From Tetrapyrgos nigripes (Eukaryota; Basidiomycota; Agaricomycetes; Agaricales; Campanellaceae), in assembly GCA_013368315.1 (NCBI GenBank), contig JAACJM010000003.1, forward strand, positions 1,178,001 to 1,242,000: a stretch of DNA of 64,000 bases. Reading direction: 5' to 3'. The notes beneath the pieces are model-generated. The model searched no databases, was not told the origin of the DNA, and saw only the letters and a list, made by a program, of their open reading frames with translations. The position numbers and the translations under genes were made by a program. Positions 23,486-36,700 of the stretch are shown in pieces; the first letter of the stretch is position 1, and the number at the start of each line of letters is the position of its first letter.

Positions 23486-26400
23486 ATGTCGACGTCTGCG
23501 CGCAAGTCTCACACGCGTATTCCATCCGTCAACTCGTCGTCGGCAAACAATAATTCCTCTGCGCCTACTACCATCAAACCCCCTTCTAGTGGACTTTATA
23601 CACCGGCTACATCCCCTGATTCCGCTACACCTGCTGGGAAACCAGCATTTCCTCTCCATTTCGGGGTGAGCAACATGGGCTTGGCGAACGGTGGTGTAGG
23701 AGCCAGTCCATCGGCAAGCCTTTCTTCTAATCGCTCAAATGGTGCTCCACCAACCCCAGTCTCTGCACGCTTCCCAGGCCCCAGCAGTATCGCCGGGAAA
23801 AGTCAAGGTTCGAGCAGTGCTGGAAGCGGATTTCGACTGCGCTCTCTCCTTCCATTTGGACCGAACAAGAATCCTACACCTATATCACCTAATGTTTCAC
23901 CCTCGGGATCTTCAAATGGCTCTTTTGGCGGATTTGGGAGCGCGAAGAGAAGTATGAGTATATCTGGGGAGAGAAAACAGAGTTTTTCGGGGTCTGCCTC
24001 AGGGGGGTCTCCTACTGGGCCCAATTTTACCGCGAACTCAGGTGCTGCCGATAGGAAAGGAAATTTGTTGGCGAAGAATAGTGATATCGCCAAGCCGACT
24101 TCGCATTTTGGTTTTAAAGGGTCGGTTGGGAAAGGCAAGGGCAAGGCAAAGGAAGGGACAGTGCAAGATGACAGAACCCCTGTGATTTCTATTAGCAAGC
24201 AGACCTCTAGCGACGGGAAGGATGAATCAAGCGAGTTTGGTATTTATAGTGGGTCCAGAAGCATGGATGTCAGGCGTTCTTCGAGTGATACAATCGTGTC
24301 TAGTGCCGGTGAGTTTTCACGACTAGCTTTTTTTATTCATTTCTTGCTCTGACCATCAAGTTTGTCTCAGGTCGACAGTATTCTTCTTTAAATTCCCGCA
24401 GAAGTGTTGATTGGGTGCCGGGAAGCAAAGCATTGTCTACTACCTCTATCCCAGATACAATGTCCGCCTCACGGTTACCTAAATTGTCAGGAGAGATGGA
24501 GTCGGATCGAAGCAGTAAGTTCGTTTCTCTGGACGCATTCTCCTCCATTTTCTGTTGGTACGGTTGACTAACTTTTCCATGGTTATTCGCGTCCACCTTT
24601 AGGTAACCGTGGCCCCTACTCAAATGCTCCATACTCCTATTCCTCGTCTTCGGCCTCAACCATTCCTACCCACTTGCCTACGTCCAACGAGATCTCCTCA
24701 GATTCCCCAGACCCACTCTTGTTGCATCAAGATCCTGGTTACCTTCCCGACACCTTCCTGACTGGTTCAAGTCATGATCACCCCATTGATCTCTCAACCA
24801 TCATCGAAGCTGACTCATCGGGTATCTCGAAGCATCTACCTTCGGCAACCTCATCAGAAGCTTCCGTTTCGCCTGCGCACTCAAGAGCTCAGTCTGAGGA
24901 GCCCCAGCGATTGCCAGCATCAGAACATGACCCCAAGTCTATCCTGGACGGACTTGATGATCTTCTACAACCTCCAACACATTCTTCTACGAGAACCGTA
25001 TCTCCATCTGCTTCAACAGCTTCTCTGACACCTTCATCTCAGGGAATGGAAGCTGACGAGAGTCGGTCACCTTCCCAATCACCACTACCCCAGCCTTTCC
25101 CTCGAACTCCTTCACCTACTCTCCACGCACCCCACTCACCATTTGCACCGCCTGAGAATTCGTCATCCACGCCTGCCGCTTCATCCCATGCCGATTCCTA
25201 TACCTCTGTCCTTCGTTCACCTTTTCATCCCAGTCTACGTTCGTCTTTTCGTACACGCTTGGATTCTGATTCGCCAGATGAATCGGGGTTAGAACTGAGT
25301 ATGTCAGAAGTTGAGCAACAAGTCAGAGATGCTATCAGAAATAGCATCGGGAGTGCTGGCGGGAGTAGGAAGAGTGGAGGTTCTGCAGGTGGTTTGACCG
25401 GACCGAGAGGCTGGGTGGAAGATGCTGAAGTTAGAGTTGTAGATGGGACGAGGATGAGTTTGATGATAGCTTTTTAGACGGTCAAGGAGAGGAGAGAGTT
25501 GAAGAAGCCGAAGTTCTGAAGATGCTGGATGCCAGTCATAATTCGTTTGTTGGTGGAGATCAGAGTGAAGGCGAAGACAATGTTGCTGGCACCGAGTTCA
25601 CACAGGCTGATAGAGGGGTTAGTATGAGCCTCAACCTTGATGCCCTGGATCCGGACTTGAGAATGCTTCTCAGTCCTAATAGACTTACACCAAGTCCCAA
25701 GAAATCTCAGCCCATCACATCTACTGCAACGCCGATTGTAGATTCTGGAACACCCAACACTACGTCTGTTCCTACCTCTGGGCTCACACTTCCCTCTACT
25801 TCCGATTCTGCTGCTGCAATAGCTTCGTCTTCTGTCCTCTCATCTCCCTGGAATTCAGGGAACGGTAGCGCGACAATTATTGCACCCACACCCACTATAC
25901 CCAGGACGACTGGTATCGCCAGTATTCGGAGCAGGAAAGAGGCACTGGGAGTGGATTTGAATGGTCCTGGCCCAAGCAAACTCGCCTCAAAGACATCTTC
26001 ACCTATCCTTTCAGGGTCTACCTCTGAAGTCGGTAAATTCTTGATAACTTCCCCTACTTCGCCCTCCAACTCAGTCTTGGCTAAGCCGCCGCCTTTACCG
26101 TTGCCTTCATTGGAACCTTCTGAGCAAGGCGGAACTGGAACGGTAGCTTTAGCTAAGAATGCGTTGTTTGGGAGGAGACAGGCAGGCCAGTCATCGTCTT
26201 TGCCGAGATTGCGAAGCGTTACCAAGGAAGCAGCACAGGGGTCTGCCCGATCGAGCGCGTCTTCGTCGTCTACTATCAACACAAATAGTGGGAACAATAG
26301 AGATACTGCAATACCCTCAGAAACTCCTCTAACCGGCGAAACAGGTTTTGAGTGCGGTGCGGCAACCTCTACGATCACGTCGACGTCAACGAGTTCGATC

Positions 26401-29038
26401 CCAAGTACAACCATTTCATCTATATCCGCTTCGACAGCTCCTTTTCCACTGTCATCCAACTCTTCGCTACACCGACAATCCCACCAACAATCTCAAACCC
26501 ATCCCTCACAATCACCTGTGTCTCTGGAAGTCACAAGAACCTCTGCACCTGACGATAGCGGGTCTCCTTTGGGTGCTTTCTCCAACAATCCTTCATCTGT
26601 TCGCGACACCGTAGCAACAGCACCTTCTCCATTAGGAAGTGTGTTTGCAATAGCCACCTCTACACCAGTCATAGACCGTATGGATCGACGCCCGGCATTC
26701 GAATTTGATCAACGGCATGGTGCTGGGACTGGGAGTGAGTTTGGTCGCGCTAGCGGTAGGGCCGCTACAGTAGGACGAATGGGAGGTTCCGGGGCCGCAG
26801 TCAGAAACAGAGTTACTCTTAACTCAAGGCCAACAACCCCTTCGAGCCCGCACAAGACATCACCCACTGTCCCCACATATCATACTCGAAACCCTTCAGC
26901 TAGTCAGCTGCATCCGCAAGAACGTCGTCAACCATCATCATTCACTACCACGTTTCCCAGAAGAGTCGCTAGTGGAGATTATCCCAGGTCCATTGATAGG
27001 TTGGGTTCATCGAGGCTTTCACCCGGTCGTTCACAGTTCTCTACTCGACAACAGCAACCAGGGCCAGACTCTCCCGAAATTCCAGACGTTACGTTGGCGA
27101 GATCCACTGCGAGACCTGCACCATATGCATATGCCACAGTCAGGAACAGGAGAAGAAGCCTTAGCGTTGGTGGGGATCCTCAAGACGTATATTCTGCTTC
27201 TGCTAATGCCACTCGTGGTTTCTTGGCCGCTACTCAACGGGCTCGGGAAAGTGGGAGCGTGGTATCGTCTTATAGCGATATAGGAAGACCTGGAACTAGT
27301 ATGAGTGGGTTTGGTGCAAGCAGCGCATATAGACGAGAGAGAAGTTCAGATGAACCACCCCGAGACAGAAAAGCACCGATGATGGAATGGTTAGGACCAC
27401 GGACTGCAAAGGCGTTTAGGGCAGCTGGGTTATTGGATTTTGAAGCACCTCTAGGATCTTCCTCTGCAACTCCCAGCGAATTCGAAGGCTCAACAGCTGG
27501 TTTGTCCAAACACAACAGATTCTCATCGTTGCGTACACCCTCAAGAATGTCGGCGCACAGTGATTTTGGGACCTTTGCATCCGGGAGGAATTCAAATAGG
27601 AGAGCAAGTAGTGGGTATTTCGGGTTGGTTCCTACGAATGTGACTATCCCGAGTCCAACGTCTGTTTTGGGGAGTCCGACTTCGGCAGCGTTTAGGGAGA
27701 GGGATAGGGAAACGCCGACGAGATCGGCTAGTACGGCACCGACAAGTGTCTCTGGTGCTTCGTGGGTTAGAGAGAGGGATAGTGAGAGGGCTGAACGGGA
27801 AAAGGACAGGGAAAGGGAGAGAGAGTATGATGAGATGACAGTGTTGAAGGATAGGCATGCAGTGGAAATGAGTGCGTTATTGGGAGCGCTTTCGGATTCT
27901 CAGAGGTCTGCGAAGGTCATGAGAGATGAGAACACAGAATTGAGGGAGAGGGTAGTTGAGTTTGAAGGTGACATCGAAAAGTTGCTGGGAGATGTCGAGC
28001 GCCTGACTATGCAAAACGATGAGTTGAAGGAGGATCTGTTGAAGATGAAGGAAGAGTATGACGAGAAGCTGGAAGGAGAGATGGATAGAGCTGCCGGGGT
28101 TGAGGAAGAAAATGTCAGACTTCGAGAAGAGTGTGCTCGGTTGGCAGAGGTAGACGCAGAATTGGAAAGGCTGAAGAAAGCAATTGCTGCAAATCGAAGC
28201 CGATTTGGTACTTTGCCGCATACTGGTAGCCCGCTGCGTCAAGACATAAGGCCAAGCTCGCCGTCATTTGACTTTGACTCTGGAGAAATCGAAGGTTTTG
28301 GCGCACACGAAGTGGAAATGTCAGCTGGGAGCGACGCAGCTCCAATATCGACGTCCTCTCGTTCCTCAGAGAGCAAGCCGGAGCCCAAGCCGTTTTCTAC
28401 TCATACAAAGTCCATTCACTCACCTTTCCTCCCTTCCTCTACATCCTCGCTTTCCTCTGCTGTCCCTCTGTCAACTGTTCACACATCTCGTGGACACTCT
28501 GAAGACAGTTCGAGCTTTTCTTTGTCTCGACGCATCAGCACTTCTTCCATCTTCCCAGACCCTCCTGCAAATATGTCAATGCTCATGCACGAGGACAGTG
28601 TCCATGAAGCGGACGATGGTCATCATCCTCTACACCATAGTGCTTCATTCCAGTACTCTGAGAGTGATTACTCGGGGTTCTCTGAAAAAGGTTGGTGTCA
28701 GCATTTACTCGTAGTCGTAATTTCGCTCTCTTACTTTTTTTCTTTCTCCTCTAGTATCTCCACCTTCGTCTCCAACCATTGCCATCCCCATCCGTCAACC
28801 GGAGGCGTCGTCCTCTCAAGGTCGTCCGTATCAACGTCATCGAACTAACATGTCTATAGCTTCGAGTCAGTCACCCACAACGCCCAATTTCTCACTGAGG
28901 TCCAGTAGTCCTGAAATCTTGTTCCTAAAACCCGAGCATGAGATGCATTTGGGGGATATGGATACAGAGAGCTTGGATTTCCAGCTGGATGACGAAGAGG
29001 ATCCTGACGATGGCGAGATCCAAGAAGTTCCTCGGTGA
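23486..29038 (+). CDS. Large Ser-rich disordered protein with coiled coil; one-base frameshift in the sequence
   Basis: Exons 23486-24308, 24371-24514, 24603-28690 and 28755-29038. The reading frame shifts once inside exon 3. The frame used from 24603 hits a stop at 25475-25477, whereas downstream the +1-shifted frame is open for over 3.2 kb with the same composition. Total exon length is one base short of a multiple of three, so a single missing base near the GGG at 25445-25447 explains everything; intact length would be about 1779 residues. The protein is Ser/Thr/Pro-rich throughout. A short ordered motif at 27378-27448 reads MMEWLGPRTAKAFRAAGLLDFE. A coiled coil of about 140 residues (27770-28200) contains SALLGALSDSQRSAKVMRDE and repeated DELKEDLLKMKEEYDEKLEG. 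The C-terminus is acidic. I do not recognise it; a cytoskeletal or polarity scaffold is conceivable but unproven. Confidence 0.75.
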
Positions 29039-29840
29039 CAGTACCCGACTTTTTCCTTTTTCCCCATGTTTATATCAGGTTGATTTGGACTATTGGTATC
29101 GTTGGATTGGATTGTTGTTCATATCTTTATTGTGTTTTGTTTTCGAGATTCCTGCTCCTATCTACGTATACATTAGTGTATTTTTGCTTTCCATCACTTT
29201 GCATGCCTTCTGTCTCCATACTCCCTCACACTCGTTATCTATTCCGTTCTCTTTTTAGCCCATTCGTTTCAAACTCTTCGCATTGGTTTTGCATATCCTG
29301 AACCGCGGGTTTCTACTTACTATGACCACACATTCTAGATTTGCTCATGACGCTATCAGTTATGTAGTCACTTCCATTCGCTCCTACATTACATTTTACA
29401 TCTGGATCTTCGTACTGGTAGTGAATAATACTCATTGAAGCAAGGGGTTATCGTCTTTTAGGCGTTCAAAAGAAAAAAAAACGGATATGTATACTTTAGT
29501 AAAATGTCCACGACTATGCTGCATTTACCGAAACAAAGTTCTCTTAAATCATCCCTCCTGGTGCCTCGAGGAAGTCTGTTGATGAACAATTTTTTGGGCT
29601 AGGTAACGGGTAGGTTTAAAAGGAGAGAGACCTGGATGAGGTCTGCTGGAGGAGGGAGAGTAGAAGGCTTGGCTTCAAACAACGACACACAACCTCGCTT
29701 ACTACGCTCCAGGCGTTTTTCCGGCTCCGCGGTTTACATTTTCTACTTTGTACGCTTGACTCGTTATCGAGCGGGCTGCCGTCGCTTCACTCACTGCTCC
29801 TCCTCCAAATCATATACCCATTCCTTCTTCCTCCAATTCC
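29039..29840. other. Intergenic region, no gene seen
   Basis: A T-rich 3' region of the preceding gene (29040-29300), then the promoter of the TRF4-like gene. No conserved open frame. Confidence 0.4.
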
Positions 29841-32800
29841 ATGTCTGTTCGCAATGCTTTCTCATCTTCATCGACATCCACTTCGACACCTGCAAATAAT
29901 TCTTCTTCGTCTGGATCATCATCATTAATATCTAGACTTACTCCTAGAGACAATTCTGCTTCTGCTTCTGCTTCAGCGTCCAATTCCACTTCCATGTCCA
30001 CTTTCACATCTACCTCTACATCCATATACGCGTCCACGCCTAAATCCCAAAATTCTACTACTACTCCAGCAGACTCACAAAAACAAAAACACGAAAATTC
30101 AGAGGTTCAGGCTCAGGTCCAGATCCATGCAGAAGGCGATGCGGACAAGGCTGAGACTACGTCGAAACCCCGTAGGAAGAAAACAAGGCGTCGTACGGGC
30201 GGGGAATCTGGGATGAATAGTCTCGCTGCGTCTGCGTCTGCTTCTACTTCAGCTGTGTCTACGCCTCGGATGGGTACACCTACGCCACGTCCGGTTCTCG
30301 CTGGAGAAAGTGAAGGAGGCGGGCAACAGAGAGAGAGGAAAGGGGGTGGGGAAGGAAGGAATGGGATTGGGAAAGTTAACGAGCAGAAGGAGAAGGACAA
30401 AGACAAAGACAAAGACAATAGGGATGTGATCATTTTGTCATCGGGAAGGGATGGAGAGGGAAGCAAGTTGGTTTCTCGGAGGGAGGATAAAGGCAAGGGG
30501 AAGGAGAGGGCAAGCGAAAGGGAAAGGGCAAGTGGGCAGACAAATGGAAATGAGTATGGGCGTAAACGGAGGAACGAGGATAGCAACGGGAATGGCGATG
30601 GTGGCGTTGACGAAGAGTCGACGACGAGAGCCATGATAAGAGCACAAAAGAAGCGAGAGAAAGACAAAGCAAAAAGGAAGAAGAAAGCAGAAGAGAAAGA
30701 ACGAGAGAGAAGAGAGTCGGAACGACAGGGAAGGAGAGATGAGAGGGGTAGAAAGGAAGGTAAGGGTATGAAGGATAGAAAAAGGTCGAAACGCAAGGAG
30801 AAAGAAGGCAGAGAACCATCTCTTAGTCTCAATGGCGATATGAAGATAATCGACGTCGATGCTGATGACGACGACAGAGATGAAATTGTGGACGTTACGG
30901 ACGAGTACAAGAAGAAGACGAAGTCCAAGTCCAAGTCTAAAACATCAAAATCCCATTCTTCTTCCTCCCACACAAAGTCTTTCGAAAACTCTGCAGACTT
31001 TATACCACTGGCCGACAGCGACTCTGATGACAATGGCGTACAGAGAATATATACCTCGTCGTCCACAAGTCAGAAACGAAATGGGAAGCAGCGCGCCAAT
31101 GGTGATGAAATGGACCGGGTCAACGAGGAGGAAAGTCGAAGGAAACGGCGAAGAAGCAGAAGCAGAAGTAGAGAAGGGTATAGGGATAGGGATAGGGATA
31201 GGATAGAGACAGAGACAGAGACAGAGACAGAGATAGAGATAGAGATAGGGACAGGGGCAGAGACAGAGACAGAGACAGAGACAGAGACAGAAGAGGTTTG
31301 TCTTCCCAACTTTTATACCACTTACCAGCTTTTCACTCGTCCTACTTTTCATACAGGACGCGACCGAGAACCATCACCACTGCCAGAACGTGAATGGGAT
31401 CGAGGCAAACGCAAGCGTGACCATGAAGAGGCTCGTTATGACCGCTATGACAGACGGGGACCTCCACCTGCTTCTGCCAGTGTTCGCTCTCTCGGTGGTA
31501 GGCAGTTGCCTTGGATCGAGGGTTTAGACTTTGGAAGGTGTAAAAATGTTGCGGAATTGTGCGTTTTTTCATGTCTCGTTGTAACACCTACCACTTTTGA
31601 AACTGACATGGTATCCAACTTTGCAGATTGCATATGGAGGTTGAGGCTTTCACAAAATGGATGTCGCCGTCACCCGTGGAAGATGAGATCCGTGGTTTGC
31701 TGGTGACATGGATAACACGAGCAATAATGCAAAAGTTTCCCGATGCTACGGTTCTGCCTTTTGGGAGTTATGCGACAAAGTTGTATTTACCCAATGGGTG
31801 GGTGTCTCTCTTGCTTCTAGTGGCTAAATGTTTACATGTTTTTCTGCAGTGACATCGACCTGTGTGTCCTTTCTGAAACCATGGCCTACAGCTCTAAAAA
31901 CAATGTCCTACGGTCCCTTGCCGACGCGATAAAGCGCAACGATATAGCGAACAATATTTCCATCATTGCAAAAGCCAAAGTACCGATCGTAAAGTTTGTG
32001 ACCAAGGCTGAGTACGGGGGTATTCCAGTGGACATTAGCATCAACCAGCCGAATGGTGAAATCGGTGCGAGGATTGTTGGTGGATTTTTGAAGGATATGC
32101 AAGTCGTTACCTCAGACCCCGAGCAAGGAGCCTCAACATCCAATGTCAACCCCAACTCTAACTCCAACTCCAACTCCAACTCCAACTCCAACTCCAACTC
32201 CAACCCCACTTCCAACTTGATATTAGGCTCGCACTTGGAAGGCAGCGCGGCCCTGCGCGCTCTCATCGTCCTAACCAAACAATTCCTCTCCCAACGCTCC
32301 ATGAACGAAGTTTACACCGGTGGCCTCTCCTCATACTCAATCACCACCCTCGTCATCTCGTTCTTACAAATGCACCCCAAAATTCGTCGTGGAGAGATTA
32401 ACCCAGAAAAAAATCTGGGTACGATGGTGATGGATTTTTTCGAGTTGTATGGGTGTTATTTTAATTATGAGAATGTGGGGATTAGTGTGAGAGAAGGAGG
32501 GAGGTATTTTGATAAGAGGAAGAGGGGGTGGTATCAGGATAGTTATAGAGGAGGAGGACCAGGAGGGAGGGGAGGTGGTGGTGGGTCGTTGTTGTCGATT
32601 GAAGATCCTGCTGATCCTAGTGAGTGTGGTTTCACCTTGGGTTTTTTGTTTGGGAGAATTGGGAATTGAAAGTTTTGTGGTAGACAACGATATATCCTCT
32701 GGTTCCTATGCCTTTCAGAAAGTCAGAACGACATTTGCTGGAGCATATAATATTCTCAAAGCGACAGCGTTTTTGAAAGCAGGGATTATTAGCTCTAAGA

Positions 32801-33559
32801 TGAAGGGTACTACGACGAGGTTGGGATATAGGGACAGGGATAGGTTTGTAGACGAGGAAGAAGAGAGCATGAGTATTCTTGGACATATTTTGGACGTTGG
32901 GCAGGATGTGAGTATGATTTGTTTGTTTCAGTGTAAGGTTTAGCTTGCTAATGAAGGATTTGTTGAAACATTTGCAGATGATCAACCGGCGTCGCATAGT
33001 CCAAGAAGTGTACGACAAACGGACGTTGCATAATCTGCTGGGAATCAAACCTCGGCCCGTCATTGTCAACACTACCGCTATTCCCAATGGTGTCGAGGGG
33101 CATGTTACTGCTGCTACTACCGTTGCTAATGACGAGGATGTGGGCATGGACTTGGGTAGTTCTCCTGACGCCAGGATGCGTTCCCGAGTTATGAACGCTT
33201 CTAGTCCGTCCGGTTCCGAAGACGAAGAAGAAGAAGGTCGGTATGGGATTGGACGTCAATCAAAGGAACCACCGACGAAGAAACGTAAGATCGGTGCGAG
33301 TAAAGATGATCATGTCGCTGGGGCTTTCTCCTTTACGACAGATGATGACTCTGAAGGCGGTGGTAGTTCAGACTCGGAAACAGACTCAGAGTCGGAAGCA
33401 GATAGTTTGATTGAAGAGGAGAATGAGTATGATTTGGAGTTTGAGGAGGCCGGCGGCGGCGGCGATAGCAACAAACCACGATCCAAAGATGATAGAAAAC
33501 GGTCATATTGGTTGTCGAAGGGAGCTGTGGAGAGTGTAGATACTGTAGATAGTGTTTGA
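29841..33559 (+). CDS. Non-canonical poly(A) polymerase of TRAMP, TRF4/5-Cid14 type
   Basis: Such enzymes add short oligo(A) tails that mark nuclear RNAs for the exosome. The first 500 residues or so are disordered: Ser/Thr-rich, then Lys/Arg/Glu and RD/RS dipeptides. The core starts at LPWIEGLDF, then [16 protein letters not shown], the polymerase-beta signature [18 protein letters not shown] with the first two catalytic Asp, the third Asp in [10 protein letters not shown], and the PAP-associated part [21 protein letters not shown] and [21 protein letters not shown] nuclear-localisation-like PTKKRK lies near the C-terminus, followed by an acidic tail. Firm exons are 31627-31797, 31850-32619, 32684-32907 and 32978-33559. 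Upstream, 29841-31295 and 31357-31558 only splice in phase if one extra base is assumed in the GGGATA repeat near 31180-31206; otherwise the stretch 31296-31356 must be read through. Length is 1134 or 1154 residues accordingly. Confidence 0.9.
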
Positions 33560-33777
33560 GTTTTGTAAGATTTTTGTTGTTTCAAACTGGAAATAAAATA
33601 AGGCTTACCTCAGACGGCTACTTTTCACACAAACTTTAACTTGTTGCGTTGTCGCCGTCTCGCTCGTTGCGCTCGTACTTCGCTCCTTTCTCTGCTCCCA
33701 ACTAGACTCAGTGACCAGCTACAGTCGCTGGTCGTTCTGTATTGAAAAGGCCACTTTCATTCCTTCCTTTCTATAAT

Positions 33778-36700
33778 ATGTACGTTGCTCTCTTCTCAAC
33801 TTCTTCTCGTATTTGTAACCCCCATTCCACAGGTCTTCAAGAACACCGGCCCCAGTAAATCTAAAGGACCGTATTGCAGCTCTCGAGCAGCGAAATGCTA
33901 CTCAAAAATCCAACTCGTCTTCCACATCCCTCAATCCCTCCGGTGCCCCACCCAGCTCTCTCCGTGACAAAATCGCAAAGTTCGAGAAAAAGGGCGGTGT
34001 ACCCGTTCCCCGAGGCTCTTTCGGTCTAGGAGCCCCTCCTCCCGTAGAAAATGCCCCAGCAAAACGCAGAGGAGAACTCTACGGCAATAGACTCCCGACT
34101 CCCCACCTTAAAAGTCATCACACAGGGAATGGGATGATGGGTAGTGGACTCCCCCTCAACACAAGTAGACCAACTTCACCTTTTGGAGCTCCACTTCAGA
34201 ACAAACGAATGTCGATGTCGGGGTTGGATTTCGACAAGTATCAAGGGATTGAGTTTTCGGTTCCGGGTGCGGGTATGGATACGGGGTCGGGGTCGGAGTC
34301 GGGACAAAGTACGCCTGCGTTACCTTTATCGGCAACGAGCACAGATACAAGCTCGACGCCCGGATTTCCAGAGCAGACTCGGCCGTTCACACCGACGGAG
34401 GATATCGACACGTATTTGCAAATGAGAAAAGAAGCAAAGGCTAATCAGCAAAAGACAAACTTTGCTGCTGCTATGGATGCTGCTAAAAAAGCGGAAGCTG
34501 AGGGCAAGGTGATGTATCAGTATCATTCTAGGGAAAGTTCGCTGTCACCCGAATCGAGGAAGAGATACTCGACGTTTGTGGATGATGGGGAGTCGCCTGT
34601 CATTTTGGTGTCAGAATCTGGTGAAGGGCAGGGGCAGGGGCAGCAGGGTTCGTTAGCTCAGGAACCGGCTGAGATGAGTTTGGTGAGTCTATCTATTATA
34701 TGTATCATTCACTCTGTCTGATTTTTTTACTGAAAAATGTTCTGGTACTCTAGGTCGAAGCTCAAGACGTGTCCAACAGCTCAATCCCAACGGCAGACAC
34801 TGGCGTTGAGCCTCAGTCTCAGATCAATGAACAATCACCTAAAGATACACAGGCGATCAAGGTGTGTAAATCCTTACTTGCTGCTATGTCTGTCAATCAT
34901 TAATTGACGTTGCCATTACTGCATATCACGTATGTAGGAAAATCATTCCGATTTGCCACCTTCATCTCCATCTCCATCTTCATCTTCATCTTCATCTGTC
35001 AACCTTTCTACCACCAATGATGCAAATGCGCATGCACAGCAATCAGCAGGTCCCGGACAAGAAGCACAAGCAGAAGAGACGGAAGACCAGACAACCCCCA
35101 GAGCATCAGTTTTGACTGCATCTTCATCTCAAGGACCTGCACCCGCCGCTGAAACCGCTGAAACCACCACTACATCCAGTGAACAAATGCCTTTGTCCGC
35201 TGGTACCGGGAAAAGAACCTCTTTCCCTCCCGAAACCCCCATATCTGCTACACCCTCTCGTGTCCGAGACTCTTTTCTCTCCTCTAGAGCTTCTAGCATT
35301 ATCGATGCTAGCCCCGGACATGTCACGTTTGCTCAGCGGATTTCGCATGTTACTGGCAAGGCTATATATATTCCGCCGAAAGGGTCTAATGCAGCAGCAG
35401 CGGGGGCAGGGGCTTCCACTACCACCACCACGTCGTCCGAGTCTAAAGACTCCAAACCTTCTATCAATCCTTCCAAAGCTGCTCCTACCACTGCTCCTCG
35501 CAACTCTTCCGACGCAGATGAAGGCCAACTTGCCGAAGTTGACGAGTTTGGCGTTGTCACTATCATTGGACCAGTTCCATCTCGAACCAAACACCAACAA
35601 CCCGTCGCGCGTTCCTTCTCTGCAGTTGTACATTCCAATGTCTCTCCTTCTTCGTATCCTGCTGGCCCTGTTGCAGGTAGTAATGTTCATAAATCCAACA
35701 CTCTACCTCGAACGCCCGCTCGTGGTAACCACAGTAAAGTGGATTCAACACCAATGAGCCCTGGACTTGGTGATCTAGCGACGTTGTTACAGACGAGTGC
35801 GTTGTTAGAGGAGAGGTTGATGGCGGGGGATATACCTTCCGATGTGGGCAGGATGGCGGATGTTGAGGCTGCGAGGGAGGTTGGGGAGGAACTTCGGGCT
35901 CTCGAGCAAAAGGAACATCAGAAAGAGAGGAAGGAAGCGAAAGATAAAGCTGCTCGAGAAGCCAAACGCGAATTAGCACACGACAGGGAACGTAAAAAGT
36001 CCACTGTGAGCATGAAGAGTACGGATACGATTAGGAAAAAGATGAGTTTCAAGAGTTTGGGGAAGAAGTTTTCGAGTAGGGTTGGCGGTGGTGGGCAGAA
36101 AGGGGATGTGTTTGGGGGTGAGCCAGTGATGCCGAATGGGATTGGGAATGGGTCTACTTCAAGAAAAGGCTCGGCTGCTACGTTGACTGCTTCAAACATG
36201 GCGTCGGCGTCTACGCCTGCTCTTCTTGACACTAGCGTTCCGTCTGTAGAAATTACACATCCAACTCCAACAACACATCGTCCTCCTTCAATGGATGTAG
36301 ATGTAAACAGATCTTCCACCTCTTTCGACCTATCTTCGTCAACATCATCAATCCCTCCAACTCCTCCACCCAAATCCCCAAGCTACCTTGCCACGTTGAA
36401 GAGGTTAGCTTCGACGTCGAAGAGTAGGGCTGCGAGGATGAGTAGAAGTTTTTCGACTTCAGAGTATACCCCTGGTTTCGGCTTGGTGGATGATTCGGGT
36501 GTTGCTGGTGTCAGTCCCCCCGACTCTGGGTCTACAAATGGCTCTGGGGTAGGAAACGAGTTTAATTTCAACTTTGCTGGGAACAGGAGGAGTGGGTTTA
36601 TTGGACCCAAAGGAGGGAGTACGATGAGTATCAGGAGTGGTGGGAGTAGTAGCTTCAAAGGCTTGGGGAGGATGTTGAGTAGAAAATCTCAAAGTGGGCA

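Noticed and set aside
25380..25480. An intron to explain the frame change in the large Ser-rich gene
   Set aside because: Every GT..AG pair here is too short, a multiple of three, or leads to a stop; a one-base loss explains the data better.
25707..26459. Minus-strand frame of 250 codons
   Set aside because: Shadow of the Ser-rich coding region on the plus strand; composition only, no domain.
30113..31066. Long minus-strand frame of Ser/Leu/Phe-rich sequence
   Set aside because: Antisense shadow of the Lys/Arg/Glu-rich N-terminus of the TRF4-like gene; low-complexity coding sequence leaves the opposite strand open.
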